A stretch of 64,000 nucleotides of DNA from CAIQIA01 sp049317465 (GTDB taxonomy: Bacteria > Cyanobacteriota > Cyanobacteriia > PCC-6307 > Cyanobiaceae). The stretch is from NCBI GenBank assembly GCA_049317465.1, contig JBMOIF010000002.1, positions 1 to 64,000 on the forward strand, given 5' to 3'. Position 1 is the stretch's first letter. Each line of letters opens with the position of its first letter. Of this stretch, positions 50,589 through 59,640 are shown in pieces. The notes beneath the pieces are model-generated. The model made no database searches, had not been told where the DNA came from, and worked only from the letters and a program-made list of their open reading frames with translations. Position numbers and translations under genes: made by a program.

Positions 50589-51677
50589 TCAGTAGCTGTA
50601 GTTGGCCACGAAGAGGCTGGTGTCGTCGGAGGGCTCGCTGCCGGCGCTGTACGCCCCGCGGCTGGCGGCACCGTTGGCCCGGGCCCGGGCCAGCAGAGCG
50701 GCCTGGCCGGCTGACCGGTCGTGGCCGCCCCAGTGCTTGAGACACGAATGCTGCAGAGCCCGGCCGAAGGAGAAACCCAGATGCCACGGTGCCGAGCCCT
50801 GGGCGGCGGCTTCGTTGATCGCGTTCAGGCAGAGGCTGGCGTCCTCTTCGCTCAGGCCGCCGGACAGGAACAGGATCGCCGGCACCGCCGCCGGCACCGT
50901 GCGGCCCAGGGTGCGCACGGTGAACTCACCCACCTCCTCGGCGCTGGGCTGCTGGGGGCAGTCGGCCCCGGCGGTGGTCATGGACGGCTTGAGCAGGCTG
51001 CCCTCGAGGTGGACACCGTGCAGCCCCAGGGCCTCGTAGACCGTTCGGAGCACCCATTCCTGCACCGAAGCCGTGGTGGCGATGTCGTGGTCCCCGTCCA
51101 TGAGGATCTCGGGTTCGACGATCGGCACCAGACCCTGCTCCTGCACCGTGCGGGCGTAGCGGGCCAGTCCCCAGGCGTTCTCGCGCACGGCCAGCTCGCT
51201 CGGGCAGCCGTCAGCGCTGATGCGCAGCACGGCCCGCCATTTGGCGAACCGTGCCCCCTGGGCGTGGTAGCGGGCCGCCCGTTCGGCCAGGCCCCGCAGG
51301 CCGGTGCACCAGGTTTCGCCGCTCAGTCCCCCCGCCAGGGGCTCAACGCCGAGGTCAACCTTGATGCCAGGGACGATGCCCCGGTCCCGGAACAGCTCGA
51401 CGATCGGCGGGCCCTCGCTGCCATCGGCGTTGACACTCGTCTGGAACAGGGTTTCCTCGTAAAGGATCACGCCGCTGATGTGCTGCTCGATGCCATCGCA
51501 GCTGGCCAGCAGGCTGCGGTAGGCGCGGCGGTTCTGCTCGGTGTTCTCGAGCCCGATGGCCGCGAAGCGCTTGCCGATGGTGCCGGTCGATTCATCGGCG
51601 GCCAGCAGGCCGCTGCCCGGGGCTGCCAGGGCTGCGGCGGTGGCTTCGAGGTCGTCGCGGAAGTGCTCCAGGGCCAT
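50589..51677 (-). CDS. Fructose-bisphosphate aldolase, class I
   Basis: Schiff-base aldolase of glycolysis and the Calvin cycle, 362 aa. Class I hallmarks are LLAADESTGTIGKRF near the N terminus, GARFAKWRAVL, VPIVEPEILMDGDHD and the Schiff-base lysine in LEGSLLKPSMTT. The C terminus ends in ...VANYSY, with a terminal tyrosine as in eukaryotic-type class I aldolases. ATG at 51675-51677 gives MALEHFRDDL; the TTG eight codons upstream is less likely. Cyanobacteria often carry class II aldolase as well. Confidence 0.95.
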   Translation of the reverse strand: MALEHFRDDLEATAAALAAPGSGLLAADESTGTIGKRFAAIGLENTEQNRRAYRSLLASCDGIEQHISGVILYEETLFQTSVNADGSEGPPIVELFRDRGIVPGIKVDLGVEPLAGGLSGETWCTGLRGLAERAARYHAQGARFAKWRAVLRISADGCPSELAVRENAWGLARYARTVQEQGLVPIVEPEILMDGDHDIATTASVQEWVLRTVYEALGLHGVHLEGSLLKPSMTTAGADCPQQPSAEEVGEFTVRTLGRTVPAAVPAILFLSGGLSEEDASLCLNAINEAAAQGSAPWHLGFSFGRALQHSCLKHWGGHDRSAGQAALLARARANGAASRGAYSAGSEPSDDTSLFVANYSY

Positions 51678-51775
51678 GGCGGTTGGCACGGTGACTGCCA
51701 AGGGCTAACCAGCCGCCCTGCGAACGTCAACGGATCAGCCGATTGGCTAGAAGACGACCGCCGGATCCGTTCTGG

Positions 51776-52816
51776 ATGCCCCTGCCCGCCGACGGCCTGC
51801 TGACCCTGACCCCCCAGGGGCTCTACTGCCGCGCCGCAGAGGCCTGGATCGACCCCTGGCGTCCGGTGCCCCGGGCGCTGCTCACCCACGCCCACGCCGA
51901 CCATGCGCGCCCGGGCAGCGGCCGCTACTGGGCCGTGGCCAGCAGCGAGGGCATCCTGCGGCGGCGGCTCGGCAGCGGCATTGATCTGCTGCCGGTGGAG
52001 TACGGCCAGCGGCTGCGCATCGGCGAGGCGCGGGTGTCGTTCCACAGCGCCGGACATGTGCTCGGCAGCGCCCAGATCCTGGTGGAGGCCGGCGGCGAAC
52101 GCTGGCTGGTGAGCGGTGATTACAAGCGCTGCGCCGACCCCAGCTGCCAACCTTTTGCCCCGGTGGGGGCTGATGTGTTCATCACCGAGGCCACCTTTGC
52201 CCTGCCCATCTACCGCTGGCGCCCCGGACGGGAGGTGGCGGCCGAGGTGCTGGCCTGGTGGCGGTCGGCGCCCGAACGCCCTTCCCTGCTGTTCGCCTAT
52301 GCCTTCGGCAAGGCCCAGCGGCTGCTGGCCGAACTGGCGGCCCTGGGGGTCGCTGACGAGATCCTGCTGCACGGGGCTGTCGAGGCCTTGATGGACCCTT
52401 ACCGCGAAGCGGGGGTGCAGCTCCCCCCCACCCGCTCGCTGGCGACCCTGGCCCGTGGGGAGTCGCTGGCCGGGCGGCTGGTGATCGCGCCGCCCGCGGC
52501 CCTGGGTTCGGTGTGGATGCAGCGCTTCCGCAGGCCCCAGACCGCCTTTGTGAGCGGCTGGATGGCGGTGCGCGGCGCCCGTCGGCGGCGCGGCGTGGAC
52601 CGGGGCTTTGTGCTCTCGGACCATGCCGACTGGCCTGGGCTGCTGCAGACGGTGCGGGAGACGGGGGCCCGCCAGGTGTATGTGACCCATGGCCAGAGCG
52701 ACAGCTTCAGCCGTTATCTGCGCGAGCAGGAGGGACTGGCGGCCGAGGGACTGGAGGGGGACTTCGTCGTGGAACGGGGGGATGAGGGGAATGAGAGCCT
52801 TCTGTCGGCTGTATGA
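51776..52816 (+). CDS. Ligase-associated DNA exonuclease (MBL fold)
   Basis: First gene of the DNA-damage cassette. A 346-aa metallo-beta-lactamase/beta-CASP-type nuclease with LLTHAHADHARPG (HxHxDH), FHSAGHVLGSAQ, and the metal aspartate in VSGDYKRCADP; the C-terminal VLSDHADWPGLLQTV and VYVTHGQSDSF complete the active site. Proteins of this type are described as partners of the next three genes in several bacteria. ATG 51776 is preferred over the TTG upstream. Its 3' end overlaps the ligase gene by 26 bp. Confidence 0.9.
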   Translation: MPLPADGLLTLTPQGLYCRAAEAWIDPWRPVPRALLTHAHADHARPGSGRYWAVASSEGILRRRLGSGIDLLPVEYGQRLRIGEARVSFHSAGHVLGSAQILVEAGGERWLVSGDYKRCADPSCQPFAPVGADVFITEATFALPIYRWRPGREVAAEVLAWWRSAPERPSLLFAYAFGKAQRLLAELAALGVADEILLHGAVEALMDPYREAGVQLPPTRSLATLARGESLAGRLVIAPPAALGSVWMQRFRRPQTAFVSGWMAVRGARRRRGVDRGFVLSDHADWPGLLQTVRETGARQVYVTHGQSDSFSRYLREQEGLAAEGLEGDFVVERGDEGNESLLSAV

Positions 52817-54491
52817 GCAGCTGGACCGCACGACCGCCACGGGCGGCCGGGTGCAGCTTCTGGCGGCCTACTTCGCCACTGCCGTTCCGGTTGATGCTGC
52901 CTGGGCGCTGCACTGCCTGCTGGGGCGTCAGCGTCGCCGGCTGATCACCGGCCGTCGTCTCCGGCAGATCTGTCTGGAGGGATGCGGGCTGCCGGCCTGG
53001 CTGGTCGACGACTGCCATGCCCAGGTGGGGGATTCGGCAGAGACCGTCGCCCTGCTCTGGAACCGACGTCGGTCGGACCCCGCCGACGGCCGCGCGGCTG
53101 AGCCGTTGCACGTCTGGATGGAGCAGATCCTCCCCCCCCTGGCGACGGTCACCAGGGGGGGGCAGACCGAGGATCCATCCCAGGCCGCCGCCGTGCAGGA
53201 CCTCTGGTGCGGGCTCGACCGGGCCGAGCTGCTGGTGGTCAACAAGCTGCTCAGCGGCGGCTTCCGCGTGGGGGTGGGGCCCGGGCTGGTGCTGCAGGCG
53301 CTGGCGGCCAGCAGCGGCCTCGAGGTGCCGCTGCTGCAGCATCGGTTGATGGGCGGCTTCGTTCCTTCGGCCGCGGCATGGCGGGATCTGCTGGCCCCCC
53401 CCGGAACCGGCGGGCCCGTGGCCAGCTGCCCCTATCCCTTTTTTCTGGCGTCTCCGCTGGAGCAGCCCGACGACGGCACCGCCCCCCTGCCGGGGCCCCC
53501 CGACGCCTGGCTGGTCGAATGGAAATGGGATGGCATCCGCGGTCAGCTGATCCACCGCGCCGGCCAGACGTTTCTCTGGAGCCGCGGCGAGGAGCTGATC
53601 AACCCGGCCTTCCCCGAGCTGGTCGCCGCCGCTGCCTCTGCGCTGCCGGGCGGCACCGTGCTCGACGGCGAGGTGCTGGTGTGGCCCTCGGGTGCGACCC
53701 AGCCGGCCCCCTTCCATCAGCTGCAGCGGCGCCTAGGCCGCAAGGCGCCCGCCGCGCGGCTGCTGGCGGACTGCCCGGCGGCCTTCGTGGCCTACGACCT
53801 GCTGGAGATGGGCGGCGACGACTGGCGCCAGCGTCCCCTGAGCCAGCGGCGGGCCGCCCTGCAGGAGCTGCTCGCGACACCATCGCCGCTGGCGCAGGAC
53901 ACCCCCGCCGGGCGTCTGCGTCTTTCGCCCGCCCTGTCCCTGGCGTCCTGGGACGACCTGGAGCCCCTGCGCCAGCAGGCTGCCGCAGCGGGTGCCGAGG
54001 GGCTGATGCTCAAGGACCTCGGGTCGGCTTACCAGGCCGGCCGCCGCCGCGGCAGCTGGTGGAAGCACAAGCGCGAGCCGTACACCCTCGATGCCGTGCT
54101 GCTCTACGCCCAGGCCGGCAGCGGCCGTCGCGCCAACCTGTACACCGATTACACCTTCGGCCTCTGGGATGGGGACCCGGCGGCCGAGGGTGGGCTCCAG
54201 CTTGTGCCCTTCGCCAAGGCCTATTCGGGCCTCGACGATGACGAGATCCGCGAGCTGGATCGCTGGATCCGCCGCCATACCCGCGAACGCTTCGGGCCCG
54301 TGCGGGCCGTGGAACCGCTGCAGGTGTTCGAGCTGGCCTTCGAGGGGCTGCAGCCATCCGGTCGCCACAGAAGCGGCATCGCCGTGCGCTTTCCCCGGAT
54401 CGGCCGCTGGCGCCGCGACAAGCCCGTCGCCGAGGCCGACAGCCTGGCCAGCGCCCGGGCGCTGCTGGAGCACGCCCCCGATGCCGGTTGA
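52791..54491 (+). CDS. ATP-dependent DNA ligase of the Exo-Lig-Lhr-MPE cassette
   Basis: A 566-aa DNA ligase distinct from the essential NAD-dependent LigA. The N-terminal helical DNA-binding domain (1-205) is followed by the nucleotidyltransferase domain with the active-site lysine Lys245 in EWKWDGIRGQ; later motifs include FLWSRGEELINPAFPE, LDGEVLVW, EGLMLKDL and WWKHKREPYTLDAVLL, then an OB-fold. Start is ATG 52791, preceded by a purine-rich GGGGGG/AGGGGA stretch; ATG 52782 is an alternative. It overlaps the exonuclease gene upstream and the helicase gene downstream (11 bp). Confidence 0.92.
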   Translation: MRAFCRLYEQLDRTTATGGRVQLLAAYFATAVPVDAAWALHCLLGRQRRRLITGRRLRQICLEGCGLPAWLVDDCHAQVGDSAETVALLWNRRRSDPADGRAAEPLHVWMEQILPPLATVTRGGQTEDPSQAAAVQDLWCGLDRAELLVVNKLLSGGFRVGVGPGLVLQALAASSGLEVPLLQHRLMGGFVPSAAAWRDLLAPPGTGGPVASCPYPFFLASPLEQPDDGTAPLPGPPDAWLVEWKWDGIRGQLIHRAGQTFLWSRGEELINPAFPELVAAAASALPGGTVLDGEVLVWPSGATQPAPFHQLQRRLGRKAPAARLLADCPAAFVAYDLLEMGGDDWRQRPLSQRRAALQELLATPSPLAQDTPAGRLRLSPALSLASWDDLEPLRQQAAAAGAEGLMLKDLGSAYQAGRRRGSWWKHKREPYTLDAVLLYAQAGSGRRANLYTDYTFGLWDGDPAAEGGLQLVPFAKAYSGLDDDEIRELDRWIRRHTRERFGPVRAVEPLQVFELAFEGLQPSGRHRSGIAVRFPRIGRWRRDKPVAEADSLASARALLEHAPDAG

Positions 54492-56961
54492 TGCCGCAGC
54501 CCCGCCGGGGGCGCCCCGCGACCCCCGGCTGGCGCCGGTGGAGGACTGGTTCCGCCGGCGTGGCTGGCGGCCCCTGCCTTTCCAGCGCCGTTGCTGGCAG
54601 GCCTATCTGGCCGGCGAGGACGGCCTGATCCAGGTGCCCACCGGCTCGGGCAAGACCTATGCCGCCGTCATGGGTCCCATCGCGCAGATGCTGGCGGCCC
54701 CTCCGCCCGGGGAGCCGGCCCTCCAGCTGCTGCTGCTGACGCCGCTGCGGGCCCTCAGTCGGGACCTGGCCGTGGCGCTCCAGGAGCCCATCTCGGCCAT
54801 GGGCTGGCCCCTGCGGGTGGGCCTGCGCACCGGCGACACCACGGCCGGCGAGCGGGCCCGCCAGAAGCGCCGGCCCCCCGAGATCCTGATCACCACGCCC
54901 GAGTCGCTGGCCGTGCTGCTGGCGTCGCCCGACGCGCCCGCCCTGTTCGGCCGGTTGCGGGCAGTGGTGATCGACGAATGGCATGAGCTCATGGGCAGCA
55001 AGCGCGGCACCCAGACCGAGCTCTGCCTCAGCTGGCTGCGCGCCCTGCGGCCCGATCTGCGCACCTGGGCCGTGAGCGCCAGCCTCGGCAACCCGGAGGA
55101 GGCCGCCGCCACGGCGGTGGGGGACGGGCGCCCCGCGACCCTGGTGCAGGCCCCGCTGAAGCGGCCCCTGGCCATCCGCACCCTGCTGCCCGACAGCATC
55201 GATGGCTTTCCCTGGGCCGGCCACCTGGGGCTGCGAATGCACGACCGGCTGGTGGGGGCCCTCGATCCGGCGGTGTCGACCCTGATCTTCACCAACACCC
55301 GCAACCAGGCCGAGCAGTGGCACCAGTGCCTGCGCTGGGCCTGCCCCGAGATGGAGGGCCGTCTGGCCCTGCACCACAGCGCCATCGACCGTGCCGAGCG
55401 CGAGCGGATCGAAGACGGTGTCAAGGGCGGCGCCATCCGCTGGGTGGTCTGCACCAGTTCCCTTGACCTCGGCGTCGACTTCCAGCCCGTCGAGCGGGTG
55501 GTGCAGATCGGCAGTGCCAAGAACCTGGCCCGCCTCCTGCAGCGGGCCGGCCGGTCGGGCCATTCCCCCGGCGGTCGCGCCGAGGTGCTGTTTCTGCCTA
55601 CCCATGCCCTCGAACTGCTGGAGGTGTCGGCCATGCGCCGTGGCCTGGCCGGGGGGCTGGTGGAACGGCGGCGGCCGCCAGGGCTGCCCCTCGATGTGCT
55701 GCTGCAGCACCTCACCGGTCTGGCCTGTGGACCGGGCCTCGATCCCGAGCGGGAGTGGCAGGTGGTGCGGGGCTGCCGCAGCTACCGCCACCTCAGCCGC
55801 CAGGACTGGGAGTGGTGCCTCCAGCTGCTGCAGGACGGCGGTGCCTGCCTGGGGGCCTATCCGCGCTTCCGCAAGCTCGAAGCCGACGGTCCGCTGCTGC
55901 GGGTGAGCGATCCGGCCATTGCCCGGCTGCATCGCCTCAACATCGGCACCATCACCGCCGACCAGGCCGTCACGGTCAGGCTGCAACGGGGAGGTGTGCT
56001 GGGCCACGTCGAAGAGGCCTTTGCGGCTCGCCTGCGGCCGGGTGATGTGTTCGTGTTCGCCGGCCGCAGCCTGCAGTTCGTGCGACTGCGGGAGCGCACC
56101 GCCGTGGTCACGGCTGCCCGCGGCCGCAGCACGACCGTTCCCGCCTGGGCCGGTGGCCAGCTGGCCCTCTCCGACCTGCTGGCCGACGGTCTGCGGCAGG
56201 AGCTGCACCGCTGCGCCACTGGTCGGCTCGATGGTCCTGAGCTGCGGGCCCTGCAGCCGCTGCTGGCCCGCCAGGACGACCTCTCCCGGGTGCCCGGGCC
56301 CGGCGACCTGCTGGTGGAGTTCGTGCGCAGTCGCGAGGGCAGCCACCTTTATGCCTATCCGTTCGAAGGGCGGTTCGTGCATGAGGGGCTGGGGTTTCTC
56401 TGGGCCTGGCGCCTGGCCCGCCGCCAGGCGGGCACGTTCACGGTCTCGGTGAATGACTACGGCTTCGAGCTTCTCGCCCCCCGGGGCTATCCGTTCGCCA
56501 CCCTCTTCGACGCCACCCTGCTGGAGGACGGTGAGCTGGAGGCTGAACTCGAGGCGTCCCTGAACCTGTCCGAACTCTGCCGGCGGCGCTTCCGTGCCAT
56601 CGCCCAGGTGGCAGGACTGGTGCCGGGACAGATCCCCGGTGGCGTGCGCCGTGGCGGCCAGCTGCAGCTCAGTGCCGCCTTGCTCTTCGATGTGTTCGAG
56701 CGCCACGAGCCCGGCAATCTGCTGCTGCGTCAGGCCCGCCGCGAGGTGCTCGACGAGCAGCTGGACCTGGGCCGCCTGCGCCGGTCCCTCGCGCGCCTCA
56801 GGGCCTGTCAGCTGCGGCTCGAATCCCCCCCCCGGCCGGGCCCCTTGGCCTTTCCACTGCTGGTGGAGCGGCTCAACAGCCGCCTCAGCAACGAAAGCCT
56901 GCTGGAACGGGTGCAGCGCATGATGGCCGAGGCCAGCCGCCAGGAGGCCCGGGATCCATGA
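54481..56961 (+). CDS. Lhr-type DEXH-box DNA helicase, ligase-associated
   Basis: An 826-aa ATP-dependent 3'-5' helicase of the Lhr-Core type. RecA-like domain 1 has PTGSGKT at 53-59, TPLRALSRDLA, TTPESLAVLLA and DEWH at 165-168. Domain 2 has FTNTRNQAEQW, SSLDLGVDFQPV and QRAGRSGHSPGG. A winged-helix and C-terminal domain follow, including YPFEGRFVHEGLGFLWAWRLA. This set is described for DNA-damage-associated helicases in bacteria. It overlaps the ligase by 11 bp and pdeM by 4 bp (ATGA). Confidence 0.94.
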   Translation: MPVDAAAPPGAPRDPRLAPVEDWFRRRGWRPLPFQRRCWQAYLAGEDGLIQVPTGSGKTYAAVMGPIAQMLAAPPPGEPALQLLLLTPLRALSRDLAVALQEPISAMGWPLRVGLRTGDTTAGERARQKRRPPEILITTPESLAVLLASPDAPALFGRLRAVVIDEWHELMGSKRGTQTELCLSWLRALRPDLRTWAVSASLGNPEEAAATAVGDGRPATLVQAPLKRPLAIRTLLPDSIDGFPWAGHLGLRMHDRLVGALDPAVSTLIFTNTRNQAEQWHQCLRWACPEMEGRLALHHSAIDRAERERIEDGVKGGAIRWVVCTSSLDLGVDFQPVERVVQIGSAKNLARLLQRAGRSGHSPGGRAEVLFLPTHALELLEVSAMRRGLAGGLVERRRPPGLPLDVLLQHLTGLACGPGLDPEREWQVVRGCRSYRHLSRQDWEWCLQLLQDGGACLGAYPRFRKLEADGPLLRVSDPAIARLHRLNIGTITADQAVTVRLQRGGVLGHVEEAFAARLRPGDVFVFAGRSLQFVRLRERTAVVTAARGRSTTVPAWAGGQLALSDLLADGLRQELHRCATGRLDGPELRALQPLLARQDDLSRVPGPGDLLVEFVRSREGSHLYAYPFEGRFVHEGLGFLWAWRLARRQAGTFTVSVNDYGFELLAPRGYPFATLFDATLLEDGELEAELEASLNLSELCRRRFRAIAQVAGLVPGQIPGGVRRGGQLQLSAALLFDVFERHEPGNLLLRQARREVLDEQLDLGRLRRSLARLRACQLRLESPPRPGPLAFPLLVERLNSRLSNESLLERVQRMMAEASRQEARDP

Positions 56962-57701
56962 CCACGGCAGTTCTGGACTGGGGTGAGGAGCGACTGGAGA
57001 TGCTCCCCGAACGGGCCCTGTGGCTGCCGCAGCGGCATTGGCTGCTGCTGGCCGACGTGCACCTGGCCAAGGCCGAGCACGCCCAGGCCCTGGGGGTGCC
57101 GGTGCCGAGCGACGGGGGCCGGGCCGACCTGGAGCGACTGGCTGGCCTGGGGCGTCGGCTGCAGCCGCGGCGCCTGTTCATCCTCGGGGACCTCGTCCAC
57201 CACCCCAGGGCCGTGACAGCGGCCCTGGAGGAGCAGCTGCGCCGGACCCTCACAGACCTGGCCTGTCCGGTGACCTGGATTGAGGGAAACCATGACCGCC
57301 AGCGTCCCCTGGCGGGGCTGCGTGGGGAGGTCTCCCAGCGGCGGGGCGGCCTCTGGCTCAGCCATGCGCCTGAGGTACCCCCACGCGGGGATTGGCTGAA
57401 TGTCTGTGGTCATGTCCACCCTGTGGCTGTTCTTGCAGGCGCCGCGGACCGTCTTCGCTTACCCTGTTTCGCGCTTGTGGAGCATCCGCCGCGTCTGGTT
57501 CTGCCAGCATTCGGTTGCTTGACTGGCGGCCAACCAGCCTCGGGGATTGCTGCTCAATGGGTCGTCGCCGACGGGTCAGTGCTGAGATGGCCCAGCCCGC
57601 GACGACGCTGGCCACGGTCCCTGCCCCGGCGTCATCGCGGCGGCGGCGGCGGGCCATCCTCCGCTCCGGAGATCCCGTCCCCGCCGGCGGCGCCCGGGTG
57701 A
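56958..57701 (+). CDS. pdeM: Ligase-associated metallophosphoesterase PdeM
   Basis: Fourth gene of the cassette, a 247-aa binuclear metallophosphoesterase that in studied homologues is a manganese-dependent DNA endonuclease/phosphodiesterase. Metal motifs are LADVHLAKAEHAQ, FILGDLVHH, IEGNHDRQRP and CGHVHPV. The last 30 residues (RRRWPRSLPRRHRGGGGG...) are low-complexity and not part of the fold. Its start overlaps the helicase stop (ATGA); its own stop overlaps the best start of the next ORF (GTGA). Confidence 0.92.
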   Translation: MTTAVLDWGEERLEMLPERALWLPQRHWLLLADVHLAKAEHAQALGVPVPSDGGRADLERLAGLGRRLQPRRLFILGDLVHHPRAVTAALEEQLRRTLTDLACPVTWIEGNHDRQRPLAGLRGEVSQRRGGLWLSHAPEVPPRGDWLNVCGHVHPVAVLAGAADRLRLPCFALVEHPPRLVLPAFGCLTGGQPASGIAAQWVVADGSVLRWPSPRRRWPRSLPRRHRGGGGGPSSAPEIPSPPAAPG

Positions 57702-59128
57702 TCCCCCTGCGGCGCCGGGGTCGGCGCCGCCGCTGGGTCTTCTGGTCCCTTGTCGGGCTGCCCGTCGCACTCTTCACGTTCTGCGTCGCCATTGCACCGA
57801 GCCATCGGCCGGTGTCCCCCGGCTCCCCCGCTGCCCTCACCGGCGGGGCCTCGGTCGATGAGAAGTTCCGCTACCTCCCTGATCCGGAGGTGTATGCCCT
57901 TGACTTCGACCCCCGCAAGGTGCGCTTCGGCCTGCTCGAGGGATGGGACCGGGAACAGGAGGCCTACGGAGACACCTCGGCCCTGGCCTTCGTGTCGGGG
58001 CCGATGTACGAGCGTTACACCGACGCCCCCGGTCAGGAGGTGACCGTTCCGCTGGGGGATATCAAGCTGGGGGATCGGGTCTGGCGCGGCCGCAACCGCA
58101 CGGCGTCACGCCAGCGGGCCTTCATCGGTATCACCCACGGCGGCCGCATCGACTTCGGCTACGGCGAACTCACCCCCGAACGGGAGGGGGAGTACGACAC
58201 CTTCATCGGCGGTCTGCACGCCCTCTACAACGACCTGCAGCAGCCCCCCGGCGACTACCGAGGCGCCTACAGCGTCAGCATGGGCCAGCAGATCCGCTAC
58301 TTCCTGCCCAGGATCCGCATGGTCATGGGCCTGCGCAGCGACGGGCGACTGGAGGTGTTCATGAGCCGCGACGGCCTCACCCTCGAGCAGACCGAAGACA
58401 TGGCCCGCCGCCGCGGCCTGGTGGCGGCCTACATGCCCGACCACGCCTCCAAGAGCCGGTTCATCATCCCCGGCACCAAGGGCTTCAGCGAAGAAGACGC
58501 CAACTGGATCAGCGGCGGCGCCACCAGCTTCGTGCATGTGCCTTACATGCTCCGGCTCGAACCGCGTCCGTTCTTCCTGCAGGGGGATCTGCTGGCCAAC
58601 CTCACCCCCCTGATCCGCTCGTCGGGCTGCAGCAACCCCGTCAGTTGCGGCGTGCACCTGGGGGGTCGGGTCATGGACCGTGCTCTGGCCGGCTTCAACC
58701 GCCTCATGGAGCGGGGGGTGGTGCCCCTGGCCCGCATGGTGTGGCGACCCTCCACCGGCCCGTCGCCGACCCGCTCCCCGGCCGCGGCTCCGCTGCGGGA
58801 GCCGCCGATCACGGCCGATCCCGCCCGGGCCCTGCAGACGCGACCCCAGCCCACCAGCCTGCCGGCGGAACGTCAGCCCGCCGATCGCCAGCCGGTGGCC
58901 CCGGCGCCGCTGCCACCGGATCTGCCGGCACCCGAGGTGGTGCCTGACCGTTCCGGCCGCGGCAGCGATGCCGTTTACGACCCCGGTCTGCCCCTGGAGG
59001 GGGGCGCAGCTCCGGCGCCCGAATCCACGCCCGCACCGCCCCCGCCGCCGCAGCTGCCACCCGCTGCGGTCGCACCGCCCACGGCACCGCCGCCCGTGAC
59101 GGCGCCACCGCCGGCCCCCGGGGCCTGA
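57698..59128 (+). CDS. Membrane-anchored protein, possibly phosphodiester-glycosidase-like, coupled to pdeM
   Basis: The family is not certain. From GTG 57698 the product is 476 aa: an Arg-rich cytoplasmic start, one span (WVFWSLVGLPVALFTFCVAIA), an external domain of about 270 residues, then a Pro/Ala-rich tail of about 130 residues. The external domain has ALAFVSGPMYERY, FIGITHGGRIDFGYGEL, MGLRSDGRLEVFMSRDGLTL and EDMARRRGLVAAYMPDH, which recalls phosphodiester-glycosidase (NAGPA/DUF2233) folds but lacks their usual glycine-rich end motif. GTG 57698 makes a 4-bp overlap with pdeM; ATG 57557 or 57587 would overlap it by over 110 bp. Confidence 0.65.
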   Translation: MIPLRRRGRRRRWVFWSLVGLPVALFTFCVAIAPSHRPVSPGSPAALTGGASVDEKFRYLPDPEVYALDFDPRKVRFGLLEGWDREQEAYGDTSALAFVSGPMYERYTDAPGQEVTVPLGDIKLGDRVWRGRNRTASRQRAFIGITHGGRIDFGYGELTPEREGEYDTFIGGLHALYNDLQQPPGDYRGAYSVSMGQQIRYFLPRIRMVMGLRSDGRLEVFMSRDGLTLEQTEDMARRRGLVAAYMPDHASKSRFIIPGTKGFSEEDANWISGGATSFVHVPYMLRLEPRPFFLQGDLLANLTPLIRSSGCSNPVSCGVHLGGRVMDRALAGFNRLMERGVVPLARMVWRPSTGPSPTRSPAAAPLREPPITADPARALQTRPQPTSLPAERQPADRQPVAPAPLPPDLPAPEVVPDRSGRGSDAVYDPGLPLEGGAAPAPESTPAPPPPPQLPPAAVAPPTAPPPVTAPPPAPGA

Positions 59129-59140
59129 GGCGCCTTTCCG

Positions 59141-59605
59141 TCAGGCCTCCGCCAGGGCCCGCACCACATCGCCGCGGGTCAGAACCCCAACAGGGCGCTC
59201 ATCAGCGTCGAGCACGAACAGCCTCTGGGTGCTGCGCTCATGCAGCAGCCGGGCGGCCGCCGGCAGGGGCAGATCCCCGCTGCAGCTGTGGGGCTGCCGG
59301 CCCATCACATCGGCCACCGAGGTGCCGAGCACCTGGTGAACCTCCTTGTCCCAGCTGAGGGGATTGCGAAGGTAGATGACCGCGTCGAGCAGCATCACGT
59401 AGGGACCCGGCTGGAAGCCGCTCTCGCGCACCATCAGGTCCTGTTCCGAGAGTTCGCCCACCAGCCGACCGTCGTCGTCGACCACCGGCAGCCCGCTGAT
59501 GTGATGCTCGCTGAGCAGCTGCACCGCCTCCTGCAGGGGGGTGGCGGCTGTCACCGAGAGCACGGGCCGGCTCATCACCTCGGCCACCGATCGCTGCACC
59601 ACCAT
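59141..59605 (-). CDS. Tandem CBS-domain protein
   Basis: A 154-aa protein made of two CBS domains: the first opens VAEVMSRPVLSVTAATPLQEA and contains SGLPVVDDDGRLVGELSEQDL, the second opens TSVADVMGRQPHSCSGDLPL and ends RLFVLDADERPVGVLTRGDVV. Paired CBS domains bind adenosine nucleotides and act as energy sensors. An insert between them (about 60-95, PYVMLLDAVIYLRNPLSWDKEV) is typical of cyanobacterial and plant CBSX-type proteins, which regulate thioredoxins in plants. Its target here is unknown. Confidence 0.9.
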   Translation of the reverse strand: MVVQRSVAEVMSRPVLSVTAATPLQEAVQLLSEHHISGLPVVDDDGRLVGELSEQDLMVRESGFQPGPYVMLLDAVIYLRNPLSWDKEVHQVLGTSVADVMGRQPHSCSGDLPLPAAARLLHERSTQRLFVLDADERPVGVLTRGDVVRALAEA

Positions 59606-59640
59606 GGGGTCATCCTGGTTGCTGGCATTCTGCAGCGCCC

